A stretch of 25,206 nt of DNA from a virus: IMG/VR virus record IMGVR_UViG_3300021375_001096, positions 1 to 25,206 of that record; one strand, 5' to 3'. A program made the translations under genes and the position numbers. Of this stretch, positions 7,143-13,296 are shown piece after piece; positions within the stretch are counted from its first letter, which is position 1, and the number at the start of each line of letters is the position of its first letter. A model generated the notes under the pieces. It was not told the origin of the DNA. It searched no databases and was given only the letters and a program-made list of their open reading frames with translations.

Positions 7143-7430
7143 GAAAAGAAGCCCGATCATGAAGCCACAATGGCAAAAGCAGAATTAGCAAACGTTGCTA
7201 AGAATGCCATTGCGCTATATAAAATGATTGAGCCAGGCGACGAATTACAAGGTTGGATTAGCAGTTATATTACTCTATCTAACGATTACTTAGATTCTGT
7301 TCGTGAAAGAATGGAGTATGAGATTCAGGCAGATAATGCTATGAATAAAGGAGAACGAGAATACGAAGCTGGGACTTGCGAAAGTATTCGAGATAAACTA
7401 ACAACAGAGTGGGAGCTCTTAAAAGGATAG
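7140..7430 (+). CDS. Conserved hypothetical phage protein, 96 aa
   Basis: A mostly helical, acidic protein. The region NAIALYKMIEPGDELQGWIS to LSNDYLDSVRERMEYE is a helical pattern I have seen at the ends of several marine T4-like phage proteins. It has no signal peptide, membrane segment or catalytic motif. No Shine-Dalgarno sequence precedes the ATG; a late-promoter-like box does. Four bases separate it from the next gene. The function is unknown. Confidence 0.8.
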   Translation: MEKKPDHEATMAKAELANVAKNAIALYKMIEPGDELQGWISSYITLSNDYLDSVRERMEYEIQADNAMNKGEREYEAGTCESIRDKLTTEWELLKG

Positions 7431-7434
7431 CATC

Positions 7435-8688
7435 ATGGACTTTAGAAATTTATTAAACAAACTTCCAAGAGAGGAAGCAAAAAACGAAAACACGTTTGAC
7501 GGTACGCTAGAAAGTATAGCAAGAGCCGCTAACGTTGATTATAAACCACAAGCAGTTGTATTTGAAGGTTATACAGATGACGAAGTTAGAGAACTTTGCC
7601 ATTCAAAAGACCACGATTGTGCAACAACTGTTAACCATCCATTATATGGTAAAGGTAAACCAGTTTACGAAAGTCATGCTATTCCAGATGACAACGGTAA
7701 TGTTGAGTGGTACGATGTACAATTTAAACACGGTGTAGAAAAGAAAGTTCCAGCAGCAGACATGGAAATTGTTACACTAGAAGAACACGGTGCTGCTAAA
7801 CCTAAAAAGAAAAAAGCCAAAGAAGATGCTAAAGTTGAAAAAGATTCTAAGTCCAAAGAAGTAAAAGAATCAGATAACGAAGTTGCAAAAACTGTAAACG
7901 AAGAGCTATCCGAAAAAGACAAAGATACAGAATTTGCACGTTGGTTAAAGAAAACTCATAACAAAGATGTTGAAGGTTTGAAAGGCGATGAGTACGTTAA
8001 AGTATCAAAAGAGTTCCAAGCATCTAAAAAGAAAGAAGAGTCATTTAGAGCTAAGTTCGATGACATGGTTGCTGAAGCAGGTAAGCCAGACTTTTTAGAC
8101 TTAGACAAAGACGGTAACAAGAAAGAGCCAATGAAGAAAGCTGCTAAAGATGCTAAAGGCGGCAAGAAGTCAGGCAAAAAAGAAATGTCAGATAAGCAAA
8201 AGAAATTCTTTGGTAAAAAAGAGTCGGTTGAAGAAGCAGCAGACGTAATTACAGCAGAAAAAATGCCTAAGAAGAAAGACATTTTAATGATGTGCAGTAA
8301 AGGTATGAAAGTAAATGAAATTTGCAAAAAGTATCCAAACTGTGATCAAAAGAAATTAAAAGAGATGTGCGAAGCATGTATGTCTGAAGTTAAAGCAAAG
8401 AAAACTAACGAGTCAGTAAATGAGTCAGTTGAAGTTATTAAAGATCCTTCAAACATGTCATTTGTTGAAATGCTAAAACTTGTAAAAGAAAGTGGCGGAC
8501 AACAGCAAATTGATCCAGTTGACGAAACACTTTGGAACTGGGCTCAAAGAGTTGCTACTTCAAAAGTTGAAGAGTCAAACAAAGCAGAAATTTTTGCAGG
8601 AATGATTTACGAGCGTAACGGTGGACGATTTGAAATGTATGACGTTATGGCAGAAGATGGACTTACGGAGTCAAAAAAAAAGGACTAA
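7435..8688 (+). CDS. Large Lys/Glu-rich phage protein with EF-hand-like loop, 417 aa
   Basis: A modular, highly charged protein. Residues 45-120 form a globular-looking region with paired Cys (LCHSKDHDC). A long Lys/Glu-rich linker follows. PDFLDLDKDGNKKEPMKKA (about 218-236) is a D-x-D-x-D-G loop like a calcium-binding EF-hand or dockerin repeat, a motif I recall in marine phage proteins. Next come MSDKQKKFFGKK, close to the SKKQQQFFG start of the DUF3008-like domain at 5622, and a Cys-containing segment (MMCSKGMKVNEIC, NCDQ, MCEACM). Zero-frame translation ends ESKKKD at 8688, but a slippery A AAA AAG just before the stop could extend it. The start has an AAGG site. Confidence 0.85.
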   Translation: MDFRNLLNKLPREEAKNENTFDGTLESIARAANVDYKPQAVVFEGYTDDEVRELCHSKDHDCATTVNHPLYGKGKPVYESHAIPDDNGNVEWYDVQFKHGVEKKVPAADMEIVTLEEHGAAKPKKKKAKEDAKVEKDSKSKEVKESDNEVAKTVNEELSEKDKDTEFARWLKKTHNKDVEGLKGDEYVKVSKEFQASKKKEESFRAKFDDMVAEAGKPDFLDLDKDGNKKEPMKKAAKDAKGGKKSGKKEMSDKQKKFFGKKESVEEAADVITAEKMPKKKDILMMCSKGMKVNEICKKYPNCDQKKLKEMCEACMSEVKAKKTNESVNESVEVIKDPSNMSFVEMLKLVKESGGQQQIDPVDETLWNWAQRVATSKVEESNKAEIFAGMIYERNGGRFEMYDVMAEDGLTESKKKD

Positions 8689-8795
8689 GTGAAGAAAAGA
8701 TGTGTCCAGATGCTTGTTGCGGACAACCAGTAAGCAAATGTACATGTGGTCCAGATTGTGAACACTGCGATTGTTACGAGCTTAATAAAAAGTAA
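8676..8795 (+). other. Candidate -1 programmed frameshift site and trans-frame extension
   Basis: In the zero frame the gene reads TCA AAA AAA AAG GAC TAA. The heptamer A AAA AAG (8676-8682) is in the correct phase for -1 slippage and is the same as the E. coli dnaX slippery sequence. After slippage the frame reads GLSEEKMCPDACCG and continues to the TAA at 8793-8795. This adds about 37 residues with eight Cys. Alternatives are a separate small gene from the ATG at 8700, or an A lost from the homopolymer (nine A observed, ten would fuse the frames). I see no strong downstream pseudoknot. Confidence 0.55.
8700..8795 (+). CDS. Cys-rich mini-protein or -1 frame extension, 31 aa
   Basis: Read from the ATG at 8700 this gives 31 residues with Cys at 2, 6, 7, 14, 16, 20, 23 and 25 plus one His (MCPDACCGQPV, then CTCGPDC, then CDCYELNKK). 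The dense, regular C-x-C and C-x2-C spacing is typical of small zinc or iron-sulfur binding modules, and it cannot be a chance frame. It may be translated on its own, since an AGAAAAG stretch lies just upstream. It may instead be the C-terminal domain of the preceding protein, reached by -1 frameshifting at 8676-8682. The sequence alone does not decide between these. It is followed by a terminator. Confidence 0.6.
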   Translation: MCPDACCGQPVSKCTCGPDCEHCDCYELNKK

Positions 8796-8818
8796 AAAGA
8801 ATTAACCAAAATTAAACT

Positions 8819-8850
8819 AAAGCCAGTTATTAACTTGACTGGCTTTTTTT
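8819..8850 (+). terminator. Rho-independent terminator
   Basis: AAAGCCAGT (8819-8827) and ACTGGCTTT (8838-8846) form a perfect 9-bp stem with a 10-base loop. The T run continues to 8850, and an A-rich stretch lies upstream. It closes the lysine-rich gene run. Its right arm overlaps the -35 of the next promoter. Confidence 0.88.
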
Positions 8851-8863
8851 ATGACTATATAAT
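8835..8863 (+). promoter_or_regulatory. Sigma70-type promoter for the DsbA-like gene
   Basis: TTGACT (8835-8840) and TATAAT (8858-8863) with a 17-base spacer. The -35 lies in the loop and right arm of the terminator. The predicted start is near 8870, giving a leader of about 19 bases with AGGAG (8876-8880) before the ATG at 8889. Confidence 0.85.
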
Positions 8864-8888
8864 AGTACTTCAACCAGGAGAATAATTT

Positions 8889-9167
8889 ATGTCAAAAATG
8901 TACGGGCCAGAAGAAAAGGCTAAACTAGAGAGATTGATCAAAGAAGGTTCAAATGTTCTACGTGAAGTAGAGGATCTTAATGAAGGTCTTAAGGATACTG
9001 TAAAAGCAGTAGCAGAAGAACTACAGATCAAACCATCAGTAATTAATAAAGCAATTAAAATTGCTCACAAAGACGATTGGGCTAAACACTTAGAAGAGTG
9101 GGAAGACATCGAAGGCATTCTTGGAATCACAAATAATTTACCGTCCGGTAATACCGAGAGTGAATAA
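8889..9167 (+). CDS. dsbA: DsbA-like double-stranded DNA binding protein
   Basis: A 92-aa helical protein, very close in length to T4 DsbA (89 aa), which binds DNA and helps late transcription. The pattern MYGPEEKAKLERLIKEG, then VKAVAEELQIKPSVINKAI, then AHKDDW fits the helix-turn-helix-like layout I know from T4-like cyanophage DsbA. The C-terminus is acidic. The gene has its own strong promoter and an AGGAG site, and it heads the replication block. Its stop codon is followed at once, in the same frame, by a TTG that probably starts the next gene. The homology is judged by eye, without alignment. Confidence 0.75.
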   Translation: MSKMYGPEEKAKLERLIKEGSNVLREVEDLNEGLKDTVKAVAEELQIKPSVINKAIKIAHKDDWAKHLEEWEDIEGILGITNNLPSGNTESE

Positions 9168-9449
9168 TTGGAAAAGATAAAACACTTTTGGATAAACAGT
9201 TATAAGTCTGACACCACAGCATTTGGTTTTGAGCTAGTTAGTTTTATCTTTACAGTAATAGCAAGTCTAACACTTGCTTTTAATGCACGAGATCCAAATA
9301 TGGTTATTATATATCCATTTTTCTTTGTAGGTAGTGTAACACAGTGCTACGCATCAGTAAGACGTGGTGCTGCTTGGGTTATGCTACTAACAGGGTACTT
9401 TGCATGTATAAACGTTTTTGGCTTTCTTATTGCACTTAATATAATTTAG
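9168..9449 (+). CDS. Small membrane protein, 93 aa (TTG start)
   Basis: Three hydrophobic segments are visible: about 22-40 (FELVSFIFTVIASLTLAF), about 45-60 (MVIIYPFFFVGSV) and about 70-92 (WVMLLTGYFACINVFGFLIAL). Short loops separate them, with positive charges (YASVRRGAA) between the second and third, so it is probably an inner-membrane protein. The only start near the frame opening is the TTG at 9168, directly after the in-frame stop of the DsbA-like gene, with GAGAG upstream. Readthrough would give a DsbA-membrane fusion, which I think less likely. The layout recalls small membrane proteins of unknown role in marine phages. Confidence 0.75.
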   Translation: MEKIKHFWINSYKSDTTAFGFELVSFIFTVIASLTLAFNARDPNMVIIYPFFFVGSVTQCYASVRRGAAWVMLLTGYFACINVFGFLIALNII

Positions 9450-9452
9450 TAC

Positions 9453-9481
9453 TTGACATCAACCTAAAAATATCGTATAAT
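9453..9481 (+). promoter_or_regulatory. Consensus sigma70 promoter directly abutting a start codon
   Basis: TTGACA (9453-9458), a 17-base spacer and TATAAT (9476-9481): both hexamers are perfect. Six bases follow before the ATG at 9488, so the predicted transcription start is the A of the ATG. The transcript would be leaderless for that gene and would then run into gp43. Confidence 0.9.
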
Positions 9482-9487
9482 ACATGT

Positions 9488-9712
9488 ATGATATTAAAAT
9501 CAGATATATTTTTAAAATGGACTGCCACGGTTATTCTAATACTTGGCACAGGCATTAATGCTTTAGGATTTTATCCTGCAGGGCCTGTTGTATTAGTACT
9601 TGGTAGTTTCATTTGGTTAATCGTAAGTTGTATGTGGAACGAACCTGCACTAATTGTAACTAACCTTACATTAGCATTAGTTGGTGTAGCCGGTTTACTA
9701 TACACACTGTAA
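9488..9712 (+). CDS. Small membrane protein, 74 aa, probably leaderless
   Basis: Hydrophobic segments lie at about 10-30 (WTATVILILGTGINALGF), 31-48 (AGPVVLVLGSFIWLIVS) and 52-73 (ALIVTNLTLALVGVAGLL), with almost no soluble part. It is probably a three-pass membrane protein. The spacing from the -10 box shows no room for a Shine-Dalgarno sequence in an mRNA from the adjacent promoter. It precedes gp43 and resembles the membrane gene at 9168 in size and layout, though I see no clear sequence identity. The function is unknown. Confidence 0.75.
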   Translation: MILKSDIFLKWTATVILILGTGINALGFYPAGPVVLVLGSFIWLIVSCMWNEPALIVTNLTLALVGVAGLLYTL

Positions 9713-9730
9713 GTAGAAAGATAAGTATTA

Positions 9731-9808
9731 ATGAAGAAGGTAACCGCAGGCCATAAACTGCTTATTAGGTACTTGTCAGCCAGAAGTGACATACAGGAGA
9801 AAACATGA
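9731..9808 (+). CDS. Possible 25-aa leader peptide overlapping the gp43 start
   Basis: An ATG at 9731 opens MKKVTAGHKLLIRYLSARSD and closes at a TGA that overlaps the polymerase start (ATGA at 9805-9808). AGAAAG lies upstream. A short upstream frame ending on the next start could couple translation of gp43. It is too short for codon evidence, so I list it as tentative. Confidence 0.3.
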   Translation: MKKVTAGHKLLIRYLSARSDIQEKT

Positions 9809-12474
9809 GTTACGTAGACGCTTTCTATGACAGAGGGCAAGACACTATCAACGTTGTTGAACGTGACGATAAAGGCAAACGTCATTATCGAGAATACAAT
9901 CCCAGACATATTTTTTATTACGAAGATCCTAGAGGAAAATTTAAATCCATCTATGGTAAACCATTATCAAGGGTAACTTGTAAAAACATCAAAGAACTTC
10001 GTAAAGAACTTGCTATTCACAGTAACAAAAAACTTTACGAAAGTGACATCAATCCAATTTATAGAATGCTTGAGGACAATTATCTCAATCAAGACGCACC
10101 TAAATTAAACGTTGCGTTTTTTGATATTGAGGTTGACTTTGATCCTGAAAGAGGTTATGCATCTCCTGAAGATGCATTTATGCCTATTACTTCAATTGCT
10201 GTATACATGCAGTGGATGGAAACAATGGTATGTCTTGCTATTCCGCCTAAGACACTTTCAATGGAAGAAGCAAAGAAAACCATTGAAGGTATTGACAATG
10301 TTGTTCTGTTTGAAAAAGAAAGCGAGATGCTAGATGCATTTTTAGATCTTATACAAGATGCTGATGTACTAAGTGGCTGGAACAGTGAAGGCTTTGATAT
10401 TCCGTACACAGTTAATAGAATTACAAAAACCTTAAGCAAAGAAGATACAAAAAGATTATGTCTTTGGAATCAGTATCCTAAAAAACGTGAGTACGAAAAA
10501 TTTGGTAAAACATCTGTCACATATGATTTAATTGGTAGGGTGCATGTTGACTCACTAGAACTGTATAGAAAATATAACTATGAAGAACGTCATACATATA
10601 GACTTGATGCTATCGGCGAACTAGAAATAGGCGAAACAAAAACTGTTTATGAAGGCAGTCTCGATTCACTTTACAACAACGACTTTAGAACATTTATTGA
10701 ATACAACATTCAAGATACTGCACTACTTGACAAACTAGATAAGAAACTTAAATTTATTGATCTTGCTAATACTGTTGCACATGAGAATACTGTTCTCATT
10801 CAAACTACTATGGGTGCTGTTGCTGTTACAGAACAAGGCATTATTAACGAAGCACACAGACGTGGGTTTATTGTTCCTAACAGAGTAAGACGTGAACCAG
10901 GTAGTGAGCCTGCCGCAGGTGCTTATGTTGCATATCCTAAAAAGGGTATTCATGAATGGATTGGTAGTGTTGACTTGAATTCACTATATCCGTCTGTTAT
11001 TAGAGCGTTGAACATGGGTCCTGAAACAATTGTAGGACAACTAAGGCAAGATGGAACAAAAGCACGTATTGAAGGCGAAATGGCAAAAGGTAAAAGTTTT
11101 GCAAATGCTTGGGAAGGCCAATTTGGTTCTGTTGAGTTTGACTCTGTTATGGAACGTGAAGTAGGTAGACAGATTACTATCGACTGGGAGGACAGCGACA
11201 AAAGTGATACAATTAGTGCAGCACAAGTATATGATTTAATTTACGAAAGCAATCAACCTTGGATGCTAAGTGCTAATGGTACAATCTTTACGTATGAAAA
11301 AGAAGGCATTATTCCTGGACTGTTAAAACGTTGGTATAAAGAACGTAAAGAAATGCAGGCAAAGATGCGTGATGCAATCAAAGCAAAGAATCCTATCGAA
11401 GAAGAGTACTGGGCAAAAAGACAACTTGTTAAAAAGATTCTACTTAACAGTTTGTATGGTGCTATTCTTAATCCAGGTTGTAGATTCTTTGATAACCGTA
11501 TTGGACAGTCAACTACACTTACAGGTAGACAGATTGTTAAGCATATGAGTGCAAAGGTTAACGAGATTATTACAGGCGAGTACAACCATACAGGTAAGTC
11601 AATTGTGTATGGTGATACTGATTCATCTTACTTTAGTGCATACAGTACGCTAAAAGAAGAGATTGATAAAGGAAACATTCCTTGGGATAAAGATAGTGTT
11701 ATGACATTGTATGATCAAATCTGCGATGAAGCAAATACTACGTTTCCTAAGTTTATGGCTGAAACTTTCCATTGTCCTAAAAGTAGATCAGATGTTATTG
11801 CGGCAGCAAGAGAGATTGTTGCAAGTAAAGGTCTGTTTATTACAAAGAAAAGATATGCAGTTCTGTACTATGACGTAGAAGGTAAGCGTGTAGATACTGA
11901 AGGAAAGCCAGGTAAGATTAAAGCAATGGGTTTAGATTTGAAACGTTCTGATACTCCTGTTGTAATTCAAGACTTTTTGAGCAATGTATTAGAAATGGTA
12001 CTAGCAGGTAAAGAACAACAAGAAGTACTAGATTACATTACAGAATTTAGAACTGAATTTAAAACAAGACCTGGTTGGGAGAAAGGTTCGCCTAAACGTG
12101 CAAACAAGATTACTGAGTACGGCAACAAAGAAAAGAAACAAGGTAAAGCAAATATGCCTGGACATGTTCGTGCAAGTATTAATTGGAATACCTTGAAGCG
12201 TATGGAAGATGACAAGTATTCCATAACTATTACAGATGGTGCGAAAGTAATTGTTTGTAAAGTTAAAGATAACCCTATGGGATTCACTAGTGTTGCGTAT
12301 CCTGTAGATGAATTACGTTTGCCAGAATGGTTTAAAAAACTGCCTTTCAACGATGCTGAAATGGAAAATTCAGTAATTGATGAAAAGCTAGGCAACCTTA
12401 TTGGTGTGTTAGAGTGGGATATCAGCTCTACAAAAAGTGATAACAACTTTAACAAATTGTTTGATTTTGATTAA
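9805..12474 (+). CDS. 43: Family B DNA polymerase, T4 gp43 type
   Basis: An 889-aa replicative polymerase with 3'-5' exonuclease, like T4 gp43 (898 aa). The exonuclease motifs are FFDIEVD (D107, E109), SGWNSEGFDIP and YNIQDTALLD. The polymerase motifs are A, DLNSLYPS (D390-S397); B, KKILLNSLYG (543-552); C, YGDTDS (602-607, catalytic Asp 604 and 606); and KKRY in FITKKRYAVLYY. All key residues are present. The C-terminus NNFNKLFDFD resembles the clamp-binding peptide at the end of RB69 gp43. An AGGAG site precedes the ATG. The gene is read from the 9453-9481 promoter and lies just ahead of its clamp gene, gp45. Confidence 0.97.
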   Translation: MSYVDAFYDRGQDTINVVERDDKGKRHYREYNPRHIFYYEDPRGKFKSIYGKPLSRVTCKNIKELRKELAIHSNKKLYESDINPIYRMLEDNYLNQDAPKLNVAFFDIEVDFDPERGYASPEDAFMPITSIAVYMQWMETMVCLAIPPKTLSMEEAKKTIEGIDNVVLFEKESEMLDAFLDLIQDADVLSGWNSEGFDIPYTVNRITKTLSKEDTKRLCLWNQYPKKREYEKFGKTSVTYDLIGRVHVDSLELYRKYNYEERHTYRLDAIGELEIGETKTVYEGSLDSLYNNDFRTFIEYNIQDTALLDKLDKKLKFIDLANTVAHENTVLIQTTMGAVAVTEQGIINEAHRRGFIVPNRVRREPGSEPAAGAYVAYPKKGIHEWIGSVDLNSLYPSVIRALNMGPETIVGQLRQDGTKARIEGEMAKGKSFANAWEGQFGSVEFDSVMEREVGRQITIDWEDSDKSDTISAAQVYDLIYESNQPWMLSANGTIFTYEKEGIIPGLLKRWYKERKEMQAKMRDAIKAKNPIEEEYWAKRQLVKKILLNSLYGAILNPGCRFFDNRIGQSTTLTGRQIVKHMSAKVNEIITGEYNHTGKSIVYGDTDSSYFSAYSTLKEEIDKGNIPWDKDSVMTLYDQICDEANTTFPKFMAETFHCPKSRSDVIAAAREIVASKGLFITKKRYAVLYYDVEGKRVDTEGKPGKIKAMGLDLKRSDTPVVIQDFLSNVLEMVLAGKEQQEVLDYITEFRTEFKTRPGWEKGSPKRANKITEYGNKEKKQGKANMPGHVRASINWNTLKRMEDDKYSITITDGAKVIVCKVKDNPMGFTSVAYPVDELRLPEWFKKLPFNDAEMENSVIDEKLGNLIGVLEWDISSTKSDNNFNKLFDFD

Positions 12475-12491
12475 ATTGGTTAAAAAAATTC

Positions 12492-12520
12492 TTGCAATTA
12501 AACATAAACCTAAATATAAT
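12492..12520 (+). promoter_or_regulatory. Sigma70-type promoter with overlapping late element for gp45
   Basis: TTGCAA (12492-12497), a 17-base spacer and TATAAT (12515-12520). CTAAATA (12510-12516) overlaps the -10 and matches a T4-late-like box. The predicted early start is near 12527, leaving a 20-base leader with CGGAGAA before the ATG at 12548. Confidence 0.75.
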
Positions 12521-12547
12521 GTATATTAACAAACGGAGAACTCTATA

Positions 12548-13285
12548 ATGAAAGACATTCTAAAAGATATTGTGGAACATACACAAAACTTGGGCTTTCT
12601 TACAACTGTAAAGATTACAGGCGAAGAAGGTTCAACTACTATGTTTTCAATGGCTGATGACAGATCAGTTATAATGGAAGCAACTACACATAATCCTTAT
12701 CCGGATATGATTGGCGTATTTGGTATGCCGCAGTTGCAAAAACTAAAATATTTACTTGACGGTAGTGAGTATCAAAAAGATGCTGTAATTACTGTAAAGT
12801 CAGGTGAACGCAATGGTGCAACTATTCCTACAGGATTAGAATTTGTAAACAAAGACGCAGACTTTAAAAACACTTATCAGTTTATGCTTACAGAACACAT
12901 CAACGAAAAGATGAAAACTGTTAAGTTTAGAGGTGTTAACTGGGATGTAGAAGTAAGTCCTTCACTTCCAGCAGTACAGCGTTTTAATTTCCAAGCAGGC
13001 GCTAACAGCGAACATCCTACATTCTTAGCAAAGACTGACGGTACTAACTTAAAGTTTATCTTTGGTGATGCATCATCACATGGTGGTGAGTTTGTATTTG
13101 CACAAGATGTTGAAGGAACATTGGACAGAGGCTGGACATGGCCTGTAGCAAGTGTACTTGCAATCTTAAAAATTGCAGATGTTAACAACACTAAGATGAG
13201 CTTGAGTAATGAAGGTGCTATTCAAATTGAATTAGACAGCGGACTTGCTTCATACAAATATATCATTCCAGCACAGGCGGCCTAA
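12548..13285 (+). CDS. 45: DNA polymerase sliding clamp, T4 gp45 type
   Basis: A 245-aa protein, against 228 aa for T4 gp45. It follows gp43 and has the acidic, beta-rich character of a trimeric clamp. The N-terminal KDILKDIVEHTQNLGFL, the central DRSVIMEA, the MIGVFGMPQLQKLKYLL segment and the C-terminal VNNTKMSLSNEGAIQIELDS agree with gp45 of T4-like marine phages. It tethers gp43 to DNA and, in T4, also activates late transcription with gp33 and gp55. Those two are not in this window. The Shine-Dalgarno CGGAG sits in a TTAACAAACGGAGAA string that recurs at 16045-16059. Its stop TAA is part of the next late-like element. Confidence 0.93.
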   Translation: MKDILKDIVEHTQNLGFLTTVKITGEEGSTTMFSMADDRSVIMEATTHNPYPDMIGVFGMPQLQKLKYLLDGSEYQKDAVITVKSGERNGATIPTGLEFVNKDADFKNTYQFMLTEHINEKMKTVKFRGVNWDVEVSPSLPAVQRFNFQAGANSEHPTFLAKTDGTNLKFIFGDASSHGGEFVFAQDVEGTLDRGWTWPVASVLAILKIADVNNTKMSLSNEGAIQIELDSGLASYKYIIPAQAA

Positions 13286-13296
13286 ATAATATTATG
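13282..13296 (+). promoter_or_regulatory. T4-late-like promoter element CTAAATA before dpdA
   Basis: CTAAATA (13282-13288) includes the TAA stop of gp45. Five bases separate it from the ATG at 13294, which places the predicted start of a late transcript on the A of the ATG. No Shine-Dalgarno sequence is visible. Confidence 0.5.

Noticed and set aside
9440-9445. TATAAT string at the end of the membrane gene at 9168
   Set aside because: Its best -35 (TTTGGC) is poor and the perfect promoter at 9453-9481 lies just downstream.
9746-9761. GCAG/CTGC hairpin with an 8-base loop ahead of gp43, reminiscent of the T4 gp43 translational operator
   Set aside because: The stem is only 4 bp and lies about 40 bases upstream of the start, not over the ribosome site as in T4.
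12544-12549. TATAATG at the gp45 start, and the same at 23940-23946
   Set aside because: No -35 at a sensible distance in either case. The pattern arises easily from a TATA before ATG, unlike the 15363-15391 promoter, which has a perfect -35.
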